Shown: piece after piece, positions 1 to 5,370 of the stretch
Layout of the letters: each line of letters starts with the position of its first letter
How positions within the stretch are numbered: position 1 is the first letter of the stretch
Origin: Clostridiales bacterium UBA4821
Lineage (GTDB): Bacteria; Bacillota; Clostridia; Acetivibrionales; UBA4821
Assembly (NCBI GenBank): GCA_002402315.1
Contig: DHFP01000164.1
Location: 1 to 7,877, forward strand
DNA length: 7,877 nt
Direction of reading: 5' to 3'
Notes under the pieces: generated by a model
The model's database searches: none
What the model saw: the letters and a program-made list of their open reading frames with translations, nothing else
What the model was told of the DNA's origin: nothing
Position numbers and translations under genes: made by a program

Positions 1-60
1 TATGAACAAGAATAATGTATCAATGTATTTTGGCCATAGTCTTTATTATCTGTTCGTTTG

Positions 61-75
61 TTGAGAAATGTCCCC
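61..75. repeat. Short dispersed repeat word in the FIST1 leader
   Basis: TTGAGAAATGTCCCC is the reverse complement of a word that recurs at 2338-2352 (13 of 15 bases) and, less exactly, at 3318-3332. A related arm, TTGAGACAACGTTCCC, lies at 2307-2322. The word ends about 20 bp before the FIST1 Shine-Dalgarno. It also supplies a possible -35 (TTGAGA, 61-66) that sits 16 bp from TATATT (83-88). That promoter would start transcription at about 95, inside the Shine-Dalgarno, so it is doubtful. Nothing else is recognisable in 1-105. Confidence 0.45.
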
Positions 76-105
76 AAATTTCTATATTGTACTAGGAGGA
101 GAAAG

Positions 106-1224
106 ATGCTAAATATTAAAAGTGCAAACGCAAGCGGCTCAGACGCTAATAGTGCGGTAGAAAAGATTGTTAACGATATAATGCAGGATCAGGCGAAACT
201 GGTTTTATTCTTCGCAAGTACAAAATATGATTTTAACCTGGTTTCAAAACTAATGAAAGAGAATTTTCCTGACATTGATGTAATAGGATGTACAACCTCC
301 GGCGAAATCGGTCCTCAAGGATTCGTCGAAGCAAGCATTTCGGCCATGAGTATTGCGGCTGATGATTTTGAAACATCCACTTATATGATGAAAAATATCA
401 GGAATAAAGCTATACTTGCAAAAAATGATTTGATTAAAGCCGGTGAAAAAATAGGGCTCAATACTTATGATGCAGATAACGGGTTTATATTAACCCTTAT
501 CGATTCCATGCAGGGTGCAGAAGAAAGGGTCATGTATGTCCTTGGCAGTACTTTCGTCAATCTACCTATCGTAGGTGGAAGCTCGGCAGATGATTTGAAG
601 TTTAAAGAAACTTTTGTAAGTGCAAATGGTGAAGTATCTAACGATGCTGCAATTATAACATTTGTAAAGACAAAGAAGAAGTTCTTTCTCTATAAAGAAA
701 ACATTTATGTACCAACTGATATAGAATTTTCAGTTACCAAAGCAGACGTCAATAACAGGATGGTTATGGAATTTGATGGTAAGCCGGCAGCTGAAGAGTA
801 TGCCAAAGCTCTGGGAGTTACAATTGAGGAACTACCAAACTGTTTTGCAAGTAATCCGCTTGGAAGGCTAATTTCCGATAGTGTCTGGATTTCGACCCCG
901 GTAAGTGTTGTAGACGGTAAGAGTATAACCATTTATAGCGCAATAGCACAAAATACAACAGTAAAGATATTAAAACCAATTGATACTGTAACTGAAGCCA
1001 AGAAAACAGTAGAGGTAATCAAGCAGAACCTTCCCGATTGCAAGGGTGTAATACTTTTTAATTGTACTTACAGATATCTACAGCTAAAAAAAGAAAACAC
1101 ATTGTCAACAATTTTTGATGAATTTTCAAATTGTGGTGCGGTTTGTGGATTCAACACATATGGTGAGCAATTGAACAAACTTCACATAAATCAAACCCTT
1201 ACCCTTATTGCTTTCGGAGAATAA
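106..1224 (+). CDS. FIST-domain signal transduction protein (copy 1)
   Basis: A 372-residue protein with the two-part FIST architecture: FIST_N at about residues 30-215 and FIST_C at about 220-370. The family is proposed to be a ligand-binding sensor module, often found near signalling genes; the ligand is not known here. Visible hallmarks are IGCTTSGEIGPQGF (60-73), IVGGSSADD (155-163) and the C-terminal CGFNTYGEQ (347-355) followed by HINQTLTL. There is no signal peptide or membrane segment, so it is cytoplasmic and has no fused output domain. The ATG at 106 is chosen because AGGAGGA (94-100) lies 5 bp upstream and because the start matches copy 2 residue for residue (MLNIKS). An upstream in-frame TTG at 58 has no such support. 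The phosphatase-like gene follows after 42 bp, which suggests co-transcription. Confidence 0.9.
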   Translation: MLNIKSANASGSDANSAVEKIVNDIMQDQAKLVLFFASTKYDFNLVSKLMKENFPDIDVIGCTTSGEIGPQGFVEASISAMSIAADDFETSTYMMKNIRNKAILAKNDLIKAGEKIGLNTYDADNGFILTLIDSMQGAEERVMYVLGSTFVNLPIVGGSSADDLKFKETFVSANGEVSNDAAIITFVKTKKKFFLYKENIYVPTDIEFSVTKADVNNRMVMEFDGKPAAEEYAKALGVTIEELPNCFASNPLGRLISDSVWISTPVSVVDGKSITIYSAIAQNTTVKILKPIDTVTEAKKTVEVIKQNLPDCKGVILFNCTYRYLQLKKENTLSTIFDEFSNCGAVCGFNTYGEQLNKLHINQTLTLIAFGE

Positions 1225-1266
1225 ATAAATTTCAAAATCATATTTTTTAATTGAGATGGAGGTCAG

Positions 1267-2244
1267 ATGAAATCTTTTAAAGAAGTAGATTTTTTAGAAT
1301 TTGCACAATACGTATCGGAAAAAGTATATATAGCTTTCAATAAATACTACCGGCATAAGCTGCTCTCTGGTTATGCTTCTATTAATTATGAAGATAATTT
1401 TGAGAATAGTGTTAAAAGCGTTCATAAAATAGACAGATTTGTGAAAGAAATAATTACTCAAGCGCTTGATGAGAGATTTACCGGTTATAAAGACAGTATT
1501 AATATTTATATGGAAGATTTCAAGGTTTGTGATGTAAGTAATCCTAAATGTTGTATTTTTATTGATCCGGTAGATGGCTCCAGAAGTGCTGACCAGCACA
1601 TTGGCGACCCTTGCATTATGATGGCGTACAGCCCCAAAACGGACATGCATAATCTGAGATTTAGAGATTTAGAGAGCTGCTTTATCAAGGGACTACATTC
1701 CGGGGATGTTTACTTTACTTATTACAGTAAGGGATACTTTATACCAAATGGGTATACATATAGGCTTCACGACGAAAAAGTAACTATTGATGAAACCTTT
1801 ATACTGAATCCTCTAAAAAGAATTGATAATACATCGCCAATAACTTTAGGAGATTCTTGTGTTGTTGTTAGAGACGGATATGGAATGAGAAGCATAGTAA
1901 GCAATAAAGTAAATCACAGTATATTAAACTATGTAAAACATACATTTAGTTATGATATTACCGGAATAGAACTTTGTTACCTTGCATCCGGAAGAGATAT
2001 CATACATATTCTAGTTGAAGCAAGAAGTCATTTCAAGGATGGTAAGCAGGTGGGTTCAGATGGTTTTAATCTTATTCCGTACCCGTTGATTAAGGCTGTC
2101 GGAGGAATGCTTTATACGCTGGAAGGTGAAGAATTGGAACACAAGCATTACAACCCTTATAATATTTATGATTTTGTTTCTACTGCAAATGATAGACTTA
2201 TGAAAGAGTGTATTAACAGAGGTCTTATCAAGGCAATATTTTGA
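1267..2244 (+). CDS. Divergent inositol monophosphatase-family (Mg-dependent sugar phosphatase fold) protein
   Basis: A 325-residue protein with the landmarks of the IMPase/FBPase/CysQ superfamily. The metal-binding motif DPVDGS is at 100-105. An acidic residue at E83 sits where family members have the GEES glutamate. GIELCYLASGR (233-243) resembles the conserved stretch before the second motif, and GSDGF...LIKAVGG (263-280) corresponds to motif B (WDxAAG...EAGG). D265 is kept as the likely third metal ligand, but the tryptophan is replaced by serine. The set E83, D100, D103 and D265 suggests a metal-dependent phosphatase could still operate; the substrate cannot be told. It is longer than usual IMPases (about 260-275). 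The start is fixed by GGAGG (1258-1262) 4 bp upstream. It lies 42 bp after FIST1 on the same strand, and its 3' end recurs as a scar behind FIST2. Confidence 0.72.
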   Translation: MKSFKEVDFLEFAQYVSEKVYIAFNKYYRHKLLSGYASINYEDNFENSVKSVHKIDRFVKEIITQALDERFTGYKDSINIYMEDFKVCDVSNPKCCIFIDPVDGSRSADQHIGDPCIMMAYSPKTDMHNLRFRDLESCFIKGLHSGDVYFTYYSKGYFIPNGYTYRLHDEKVTIDETFILNPLKRIDNTSPITLGDSCVVVRDGYGMRSIVSNKVNHSILNYVKHTFSYDITGIELCYLASGRDIIHILVEARSHFKDGKQVGSDGFNLIPYPLIKAVGGMLYTLEGEELEHKHYNPYNIYDFVSTANDRLMKECINRGLIKAIF

Positions 2245-2304
2245 CATGACTCCTCTGTTGTTGATGAACTGGTAAGGTGCAGAGAAGCATAAAAATTATG
2301 CGAC
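2186..2304 (+). repeat. Direct repeat, copy A: 3' end of the phosphatase-like gene plus downstream flank
   Basis: This stretch holds the last 59 bp of the phosphatase-like gene and about 60 bp of flank, and it recurs at 5210-5327. Within the coding part 56 of 59 bases match. The flank matches with a few small gaps, including the shared stretch AAGGTGCAGAGAAGC. The match ends inside a GCGAC stem whose interior differs between copies. Confidence 0.88.
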
Positions 2305-2329
2305 AGTTGAGACAACGTTCCCTGTCGCA
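2299..2329. other. GCGAC hairpin, possible weak terminator for the - strand
   Basis: TGCGACAG (2299-2306) pairs perfectly with CTGTCGCA (2322-2329) around a 15-base loop. Read on the - strand it is followed by TAATTTTTATG, a modest T-rich tail, so it might end the PIN operon transcript about 200 bp after its last stop codon. Read on the + strand it is followed by A residues, which does not fit an intrinsic terminator for the phosphatase-like gene. The loop contains TTGAGACAACGTTCC, which can pair instead with GGGGATGTTTCTCAA at 2338-2352. Confidence 0.5.
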
Positions 2330-2337
2330 AAAAATAA

Positions 2338-2365
2338 GGGGATGTTTCTCAATATATGAACATTT
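2338..2365. repeat. Dispersed repeat word GGGGAYGTTTCT...TGAACATTT, copy 1
   Basis: The 28 bases match 3318-3345 at 22 positions by hand alignment, sharing GGGGA-GTTTCT and TGAACATTT. The first 15 bases also match the reverse complement of 61-75. It overlaps the start of the short decayed frame at 2356, whereas at the other site the order of word and frame is reversed. Confidence 0.5.
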
Positions 2366-2412
2366 TTGTTTGTATAAACTTGAATGATAAAGCGGCCTGC
2401 AGGGAGTGTTGA
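2356..2412 (+). pseudogene. Decayed gene start (18 codons), paralogous to 3268-3312
   Basis: An ATG frame reads MNIFVCINLNDKAACREC and then stops. It matches the stump at 3268 (MNIFICANLNDEAT) over 14 codons, and two of the base changes (AAC/AAT, TTG/TTA) are silent, so the similarity looks like former coding sequence. There is no clear Shine-Dalgarno. The pattern M-x-I/L-F...NLNDE resembles the N-terminus of 2H-phosphoesterases of the RNA 2',3'-cyclic phosphodiesterase (ThpR/LigT) type, but 18 residues are too few for an identification. The other sequence in 2245-2525, apart from the repeats listed, shows nothing recognisable. Confidence 0.35.
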
Positions 2413-2525
2413 GGGTATGTAGGCTTTTTTTACAAACTTCGAAATGGCACAGAAAAATCCCCAGTCTTGTAAAATGTGGAGACTCATATCTGTGTATATA
2501 GAAAGATTAATTCCTCGATTAGGTT

Positions 2526-2729
2526 CTATTTGTTTTGTAAGAATTTATCAAAATCTTCAGCAGTTATATCTTTTATAATTTCATTTCTTTCTTTTGTATA
2601 ATCTCCGCTTCCATTGTCAAATAAACGAATGAAATTAATCATGCCTATTGGGCCTAATTTTTCTGCCAAGGCTTTTAAACCTTCTTTTCTTAGGGAATCC
2701 ATATCTTTTAAATTTATAGCATTTATCAT
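2526..2729 (-). CDS. Small protein partnered with the PIN toxin, putative antitoxin
   Basis: A 67-residue, mostly helical, charged protein (start MINAINLKDMDSLRKEG, then GSGDYTKER at 40-48). I recall similar small proteins sitting beside PIN-domain genes in many bacteria, but no characterised domain can be named. Its ATG (2729) follows the PIN stop codon with no gap (TAAATG). Its ribosome binding site GGAGGAG lies inside the last codons of the PIN gene, so translation is probably coupled. Position and size suggest the antitoxin of a type II module, although antitoxin genes usually come first. No obvious DNA-binding fold is visible. It could instead be an accessory protein. Confidence 0.65.
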   Translation of the reverse strand: MINAINLKDMDSLRKEGLKALAEKLGPIGMINFIRLFDNGSGDYTKERNEIIKDITAEDFDKFLQNK

Positions 2730-3173
2730 TTACATCTCCTCCATTACAAAAATTACAGGGTTTATGACTTTTACTTTTAGAATATTGGATTTATTAACTT
2801 GATTTATTAGCACTTTATCAGTGGTTATCATATAATCTATGCCGGCGTATTCGCAATGTGCAATATGTAGTGCATCCATATATCGGATATTGTATGATAA
2901 TAGTTCTTTTGCCCTCGACTTAATTTGTTCTGTGGTTTCAATCTTTTTAGTATTTAAACAATTATATAAGTTCAAAACTTGATCTTTTTTATGTGAATTT
3001 TGGATTTTTGATAATTCAAAATCTATAGCATCGCTTTTATAAGCTAAGTATATTTTTTGGCAGACCTTTTGAATTATATTAATTATTGCTTCTGTTTCAA
3101 TTTTTATTTTATCTTGAGTCAAGTCATCAAAAGGCCTATTTAAAGAACAAACATCAAAGTATATTTTTATCAA
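2730..3173 (-). CDS. PIN-domain ribonuclease, VapC-like toxin
   Basis: A 147-residue single-domain PIN protein, close to the usual 130-150 residues of VapC-type toxins. Such proteins are Mg/Mn-dependent endoribonucleases acting in the cytoplasm. The acidic residues expected for the active site are visible: D7 in IYFDVCSLNRPF, E53 in DFELSK, D100 in YMDALHIA, and D119 in MITTDK. The start is a TTG at 3173: no ATG is close, the protein begins directly with the PIN beta-strand (IKIYFD), and AAGGTGA lies about 5 bp upstream. The gene abuts its small partner downstream, forming a two-gene operon with the toxin first. The RNA target cannot be inferred. Confidence 0.85.
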   Translation of the reverse strand: MIKIYFDVCSLNRPFDDLTQDKIKIETEAIINIIQKVCQKIYLAYKSDAIDFELSKIQNSHKKDQVLNLYNCLNTKKIETTEQIKSRAKELLSYNIRYMDALHIAHCEYAGIDYMITTDKVLINQVNKSNILKVKVINPVIFVMEEM

Positions 3174-3205
3174 TATTTCACCTTCAATCTAATTTCATTC
3201 TTATA

Positions 3206-3233
3206 TTGACATTATACTGATAGTTCATAATAT
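3206..3233 (+). promoter_or_regulatory. Divergent promoter overlapping the PIN promoter
   Basis: On the + strand, a perfect -35 TTGACA (3206-3211), a 16-bp spacer and -10 TAATAT (3228-3233, 4 of 6). It shares bases with the PIN promoter, so the two polymerases should exclude each other. The only frame it serves is the 14-codon stump at 3268. Confidence 0.5.
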
Positions 3234-3239
3234 TTACAA
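3211..3239 (-). promoter_or_regulatory. Promoter of the PIN operon
   Basis: On the - strand, -35 TTGTAA (3239-3234), a 17-bp spacer and a perfect -10 TATAAT (3216-3211). This predicts a start near 3204 and a leader of about 30 bases before the TTG start at 3173. Confidence 0.65.
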
Positions 3240-3267
3240 CATGAAAAAGAATGAAGGGAGAATTAGC

Positions 3268-3312
3268 TTGAATATTTTTATTTGTGCAAACTTAAATGAT
3301 GAAGCGACCTAA
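3268..3312 (+). pseudogene. Truncated gene stump (14 codons) with intact promoter and ribosome binding site
   Basis: A TTG start at 3268 is preceded by AAGGGAG (3254-3260) with a 7-bp spacer and reads MNIFICANLNDEAT, then TAA. It matches the decayed frame at 2356. It appears to be the 5' end of a lost gene; its body has been replaced by repeat DNA starting at about 3313. A functional micro-peptide cannot be excluded but nothing supports one. Confidence 0.4.
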
Positions 3313-3317
3313 TAAGC

Positions 3318-3345
3318 GGGGACGTTTCTGAACTACTGAACATTT
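3318..3345. repeat. Dispersed repeat word GGGGAYGTTTCT...TGAACATTT, copy 2
   Basis: Matches 2338-2365 at 22 of 28 positions. Here it follows the gene stump, whereas at the first site it precedes and overlaps the related frame. Confidence 0.45.
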
Positions 3346-3473
3346 ATCGGACAAGTCTATCTGCAAAAGAGTTATAGCAAGCAAATTTTATATTCAGCCT
3401 ATTTATCTTTTGTCTTTTAGTTGAGAAGAACGAAATCGCTGCCGCGATGGCTCTTTAAAGTTCCTCAAAATTG

Positions 3474-3543
3474 AATATGAGTACACTTTTATGGTATAGT
3501 TAAGTTACCACACAAAACCAAACCCATAGAAGGTACTCATATT
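3474..3543. mobile_element. 70-bp MITE-like hairpin element or insertion-sequence end remnant
   Basis: AATATGAGTAC (3474-3484) and GTACTCATATT (3533-3543) form perfect 11-bp terminal inverted repeats. Pairing continues inward through C3486-G3532 and 3487-3494 with 3524-3531 (one G-U), giving 20 base pairs with one bulged A at 3485 and a 29-base loop. Size, terminal repeats and lack of coding capacity fit a miniature inverted-repeat element or an internally deleted insertion sequence. No target-site duplication is obvious. A regulatory RNA hairpin is the alternative. Confidence 0.5.
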
Positions 3544-3642
3544 AATATGATTTTAGCATCTAATTTAATAAAAATAAATAGTACAGTTGTAATTGTTTTA
3601 GCCAGGTCTCCTCCTAAGAGGTTCTAAGTAATGTAAAAATTA

Positions 3643-3668
3643 TTTCTTGAGGGAGGGAATTCAAGAAA
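3643..3668. repeat. Perfect 8-bp inverted repeat with a GGGAGGG loop
   Basis: TTTCTTGA (3643-3650) and TCAAGAAA (3661-3668) flank GGGAGGGAAT. It lies about 90 bp before the membrane-protein gene at 3758. It might be an operator or a leader hairpin. On the - strand it is followed by TAATTTTTAC, but no - strand gene precedes it. Confidence 0.4.
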
Positions 3669-3757
3669 AATGTAGAAATATATCTCTATGGTAAAAAAGA
3701 AAAGTTGGAATTATATTTATACTTATGTTTGAATGTGCAAAATCATCAGGAGGATTC

Positions 3758-4051
3758 ATGCATAAATTTTCTTTAAAGATTGGGCGTAAAGCTATTATAT
3801 TACCAATAAATCTTATTTTGATATTTTTTTCACTTATAATTCTTGTACCTTTTCTAATAATTTCTAAAATTAACTGGTTAATTCTATTCTATATAACTCC
3901 GGTAAGTTTATTTTTACTCATCATATTTTTGCTTGGATACTTATTAAGCTTAAAAAACTATATATGCAGCAATAAAGAATTTACAAAACTATCGAAAGAT
4001 AATTTCCTACTGAAATTACTTTCTCAATGTAAATTATTTCCTGATCTTTAA
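3758..4051 (+). CDS. Small two-helix membrane protein, function unknown
   Basis: A 97-residue protein with two hydrophobic segments at about 13-36 and 40-66, a basic start (HKFSLKIGRK) and a hydrophilic C-terminal tail of about 30 residues with several lysines. No family is recognised. By the positive-inside rule both ends are probably cytoplasmic. The ATG at 3758 is preferred over the in-frame ATG at 3725 because AGGAGG (3748-3753) lies 4 bp upstream, although the spacer is short. FIST2 begins 31 bp after its stop, so the two may be co-transcribed. FIST1 has no such neighbour visible in this window. Confidence 0.65.
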   Translation: MHKFSLKIGRKAIILPINLILIFFSLIILVPFLIISKINWLILFYITPVSLFLLIIFLLGYLLSLKNYICSNKEFTKLSKDNFLLKLLSQCKLFPDL

Positions 4052-4082
4052 CCAGTTCTACATCAATATGGAGGATAAATGA

Positions 4083-5201
4083 ATGCTAAATATTAAAAGT
4101 TTTAATGCAGATGGGCCAGATACCGCAAGTGTTGTTCAAACGATAGTAGACTCAATAAAGCAGGATGAAGCCAAATTAGTAGTATTTTTTACCAGCACAA
4201 AATATGATTTCGGGATGGTTTCGAAACTAATGAAAGAGAACTTTCCCGGCAGCGATGTAATAGGATGCACAACCTCCGGTGAAATCGGTCCTCAAGGATT
4301 CACCGAAGGAAGTATTTCAGCCATGAGTATGGCGGCTGATAATTTTGAGACATCAACTTATCTGATGAAAAATATTAAAAACAAGGCTATATTTGCAAAA
4401 AACGATTTAGTTAATGCTGGTCAGAAAATAGGTATATCTTCGTATGATTCAAAAAACGGATTCATAATTACCTTAATTGATGGACTTCAAGCATCGGAAG
4501 AAAAGGTCATGAATATTCTCGGGAACTGTTTTAGCAATCTTGATATTGTAGGAGGAAGCGCCGGAGATGACCTGAAATTCAATGGAACTTTTGTCAGTGC
4601 TAATGGTGAAGTGTGTCAGGATGCTGCTGTAATTACTTTTGTCAGGACAAGCAAAAAGTTCTTTCTGTATAAGGAAAATATTTATGTACCGACTGATATT
4701 GAATTCAAGGTTACAAAAGCGGATATAAATAACAGGCTGATTTTGGAGCTTGACGGTAAACCAGCAGCTGAAGAATATGCAAGGGTTCTGGGGATCTCAA
4801 TTGACCAACTCCCGGATTATTTCACCAGTAATCCTTTAGGCAGGATATTCATGAACAGTGTTTGGATTACATCTTCCAAGTCTGTTGGAGATAATGGGAG
4901 TATAAATGCATATTCGGCAATAACTCAGAACTCAATTGTTAAATTGTTAAAGCCAATAGATGCTGTGGCTGAAGCAAAAAAAACCGTGCAGGTGATAAAT
5001 GAGAAGCTGCCTGATTGCAAAGGTATTATACTGTTTAATTGCATATTAAGATATCTTCAGTTTAAGAAAGAAAATATTTGTACTGAAATATCAAGTGAGT
5101 TTTTAAAATTCGGTTCAGTTTGTGGATTTAATACATATGGTGAACAATTTAATAAACTGCACGTTAACCAAACACTTGCCTTGATTGCTTTTGGAGAATA
5201 A
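4083..5201 (+). CDS. FIST-domain signal transduction protein (copy 2)
   Basis: Same length (372 residues) as FIST1 and aligned without gaps; about 263 of 372 residues are identical by hand count. The family signatures are kept: IGCTTSGEIGPQGF near residue 60, IVGGSAGDD at 155-163, and CGFNTYGEQ at 347-355. The most variable parts are residues 7-30, about 240-290 and 330-345. The ATG at 4083 is supported by TGGAGGA (4069-4075) and by agreement with copy 1. No membrane segment or output domain is present. It is followed not by a phosphatase gene but by the last 59 bp of one, so it was once, or recombined into, a FIST-phosphatase cassette. Whether the two copies bind different ligands is unknown. 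Confidence 0.9.
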   Translation: MLNIKSFNADGPDTASVVQTIVDSIKQDEAKLVVFFTSTKYDFGMVSKLMKENFPGSDVIGCTTSGEIGPQGFTEGSISAMSMAADNFETSTYLMKNIKNKAIFAKNDLVNAGQKIGISSYDSKNGFIITLIDGLQASEEKVMNILGNCFSNLDIVGGSAGDDLKFNGTFVSANGEVCQDAAVITFVRTSKKFFLYKENIYVPTDIEFKVTKADINNRLILELDGKPAAEEYARVLGISIDQLPDYFTSNPLGRIFMNSVWITSSKSVGDNGSINAYSAITQNSIVKLLKPIDAVAEAKKTVQVINEKLPDCKGIILFNCILRYLQFKKENICTEISSEFLKFGSVCGFNTYGEQFNKLHVNQTLALIAFGE

Positions 5202-5209
5202 ATGAATTT

Positions 5210-5268
5210 CAAATGATAGACTTATGAACGAATGTATTAACAGAGGTCTTATCAAAGCAATATTTTGA
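5210..5268 (+). pseudogene. 3' remnant of a second phosphatase-like gene
   Basis: 56 of 59 bases match 2186-2244, including the TGA stop. Read in the old frame it encodes NDRLMNECINRGLIKAIF, with a single K-to-N change, the other two base changes being silent. It begins 9 bp after the FIST2 stop. The junction falls on CAAA, present both in the intergenic spacer of copy 1 (1233-1236) and in its gene (2186-2189). This fits a deletion of about 953 bp between short identical words. No start codon or ribosome binding site remains in frame. Confidence 0.88.
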
Positions 5269-5327
5269 CATGTACCTCTATTGTAGATGAACTGGCAAGG
5301 TGCAGAGAAGCTTAATAAAAATGCGAC
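5210..5327 (+). repeat. Direct repeat, copy B: phosphatase-gene tail plus downstream flank
   Basis: Partner of 2186-2304. The match continues past the stop codon through the shared AAGGTGCAGAGAAGC and ends in the ATGCGAC stem, beyond which the two loci differ. Confidence 0.85.
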
Positions 5328-5358
5328 GGGGGACGCACTTCAAACCGTCCCCTGTCGC
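5311..5358 (-). terminator. Intrinsic terminator of the acyl carrier protein gene
   Basis: GCGACGGGGGACG (5323-5335) pairs with 5346-5358 over 13 bp, including one wobble at 5328/5353, around a 10-base loop. On the - strand the stem is followed by ATTTTTATTAAG (5322-5311). It begins 12 bp after the acyl carrier protein stop codon. On the + strand there is no T tract, so it is not a standard terminator for FIST2. Confidence 0.75.
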
Positions 5359-5370
5359 GACATAGAATGT

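Larger units (their letters stand above)
3194..3255. repeat. Inverted repeat flanking both divergent promoters, candidate operator pair
   Basis: TTCATTCTT (3194-3202) and AAGAATGAA (3247-3255) are perfect 9-bp inverted arms. Their centres are 53 bp apart, about five helical turns. With a 6-base gap the symmetry continues outward (ATTAG-TTGAA on both sides). Both promoters lie between the arms, a layout that would suit an autorepressor of the PIN module. Confidence 0.5.
3174..3757. other. Intergenic region of decayed and repeated DNA
   Basis: This 584-bp stretch holds the PIN promoter region, the gene stump, the repeat word and the 70-bp inverted-repeat element listed separately. Minor structures are a 5-bp hairpin ATCGC-TGCC-GCGAT (3435-3448) and an 8-bp hairpin at 3643-3668. 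No further gene was found. A promoter for the gene at 3758 is not clear: TATACT at about 3717-3722 is a fair -10, but no good -35 lies 16-18 bp upstream. Confidence 0.6.

Noticed and set aside
58..105. N-terminal extension of FIST1 from a TTG at 58
   Set aside because: The extension is basic and unlike the family, the AGGAGGA site lies just before the ATG at 106, and copy 2 begins at the same residue.
2299..2345. CRISPR-like or tandem repeat array around the GCGAC hairpin
   Set aside because: There are no regularly spaced identical repeats or spacers, only two hairpins 3 kb apart with different interiors.
2296..2487. 63-codon open frame on the - strand
   Set aside because: It runs across the hairpin and repeat words, has no ribosome binding site and resembles nothing known; it is a chance frame.
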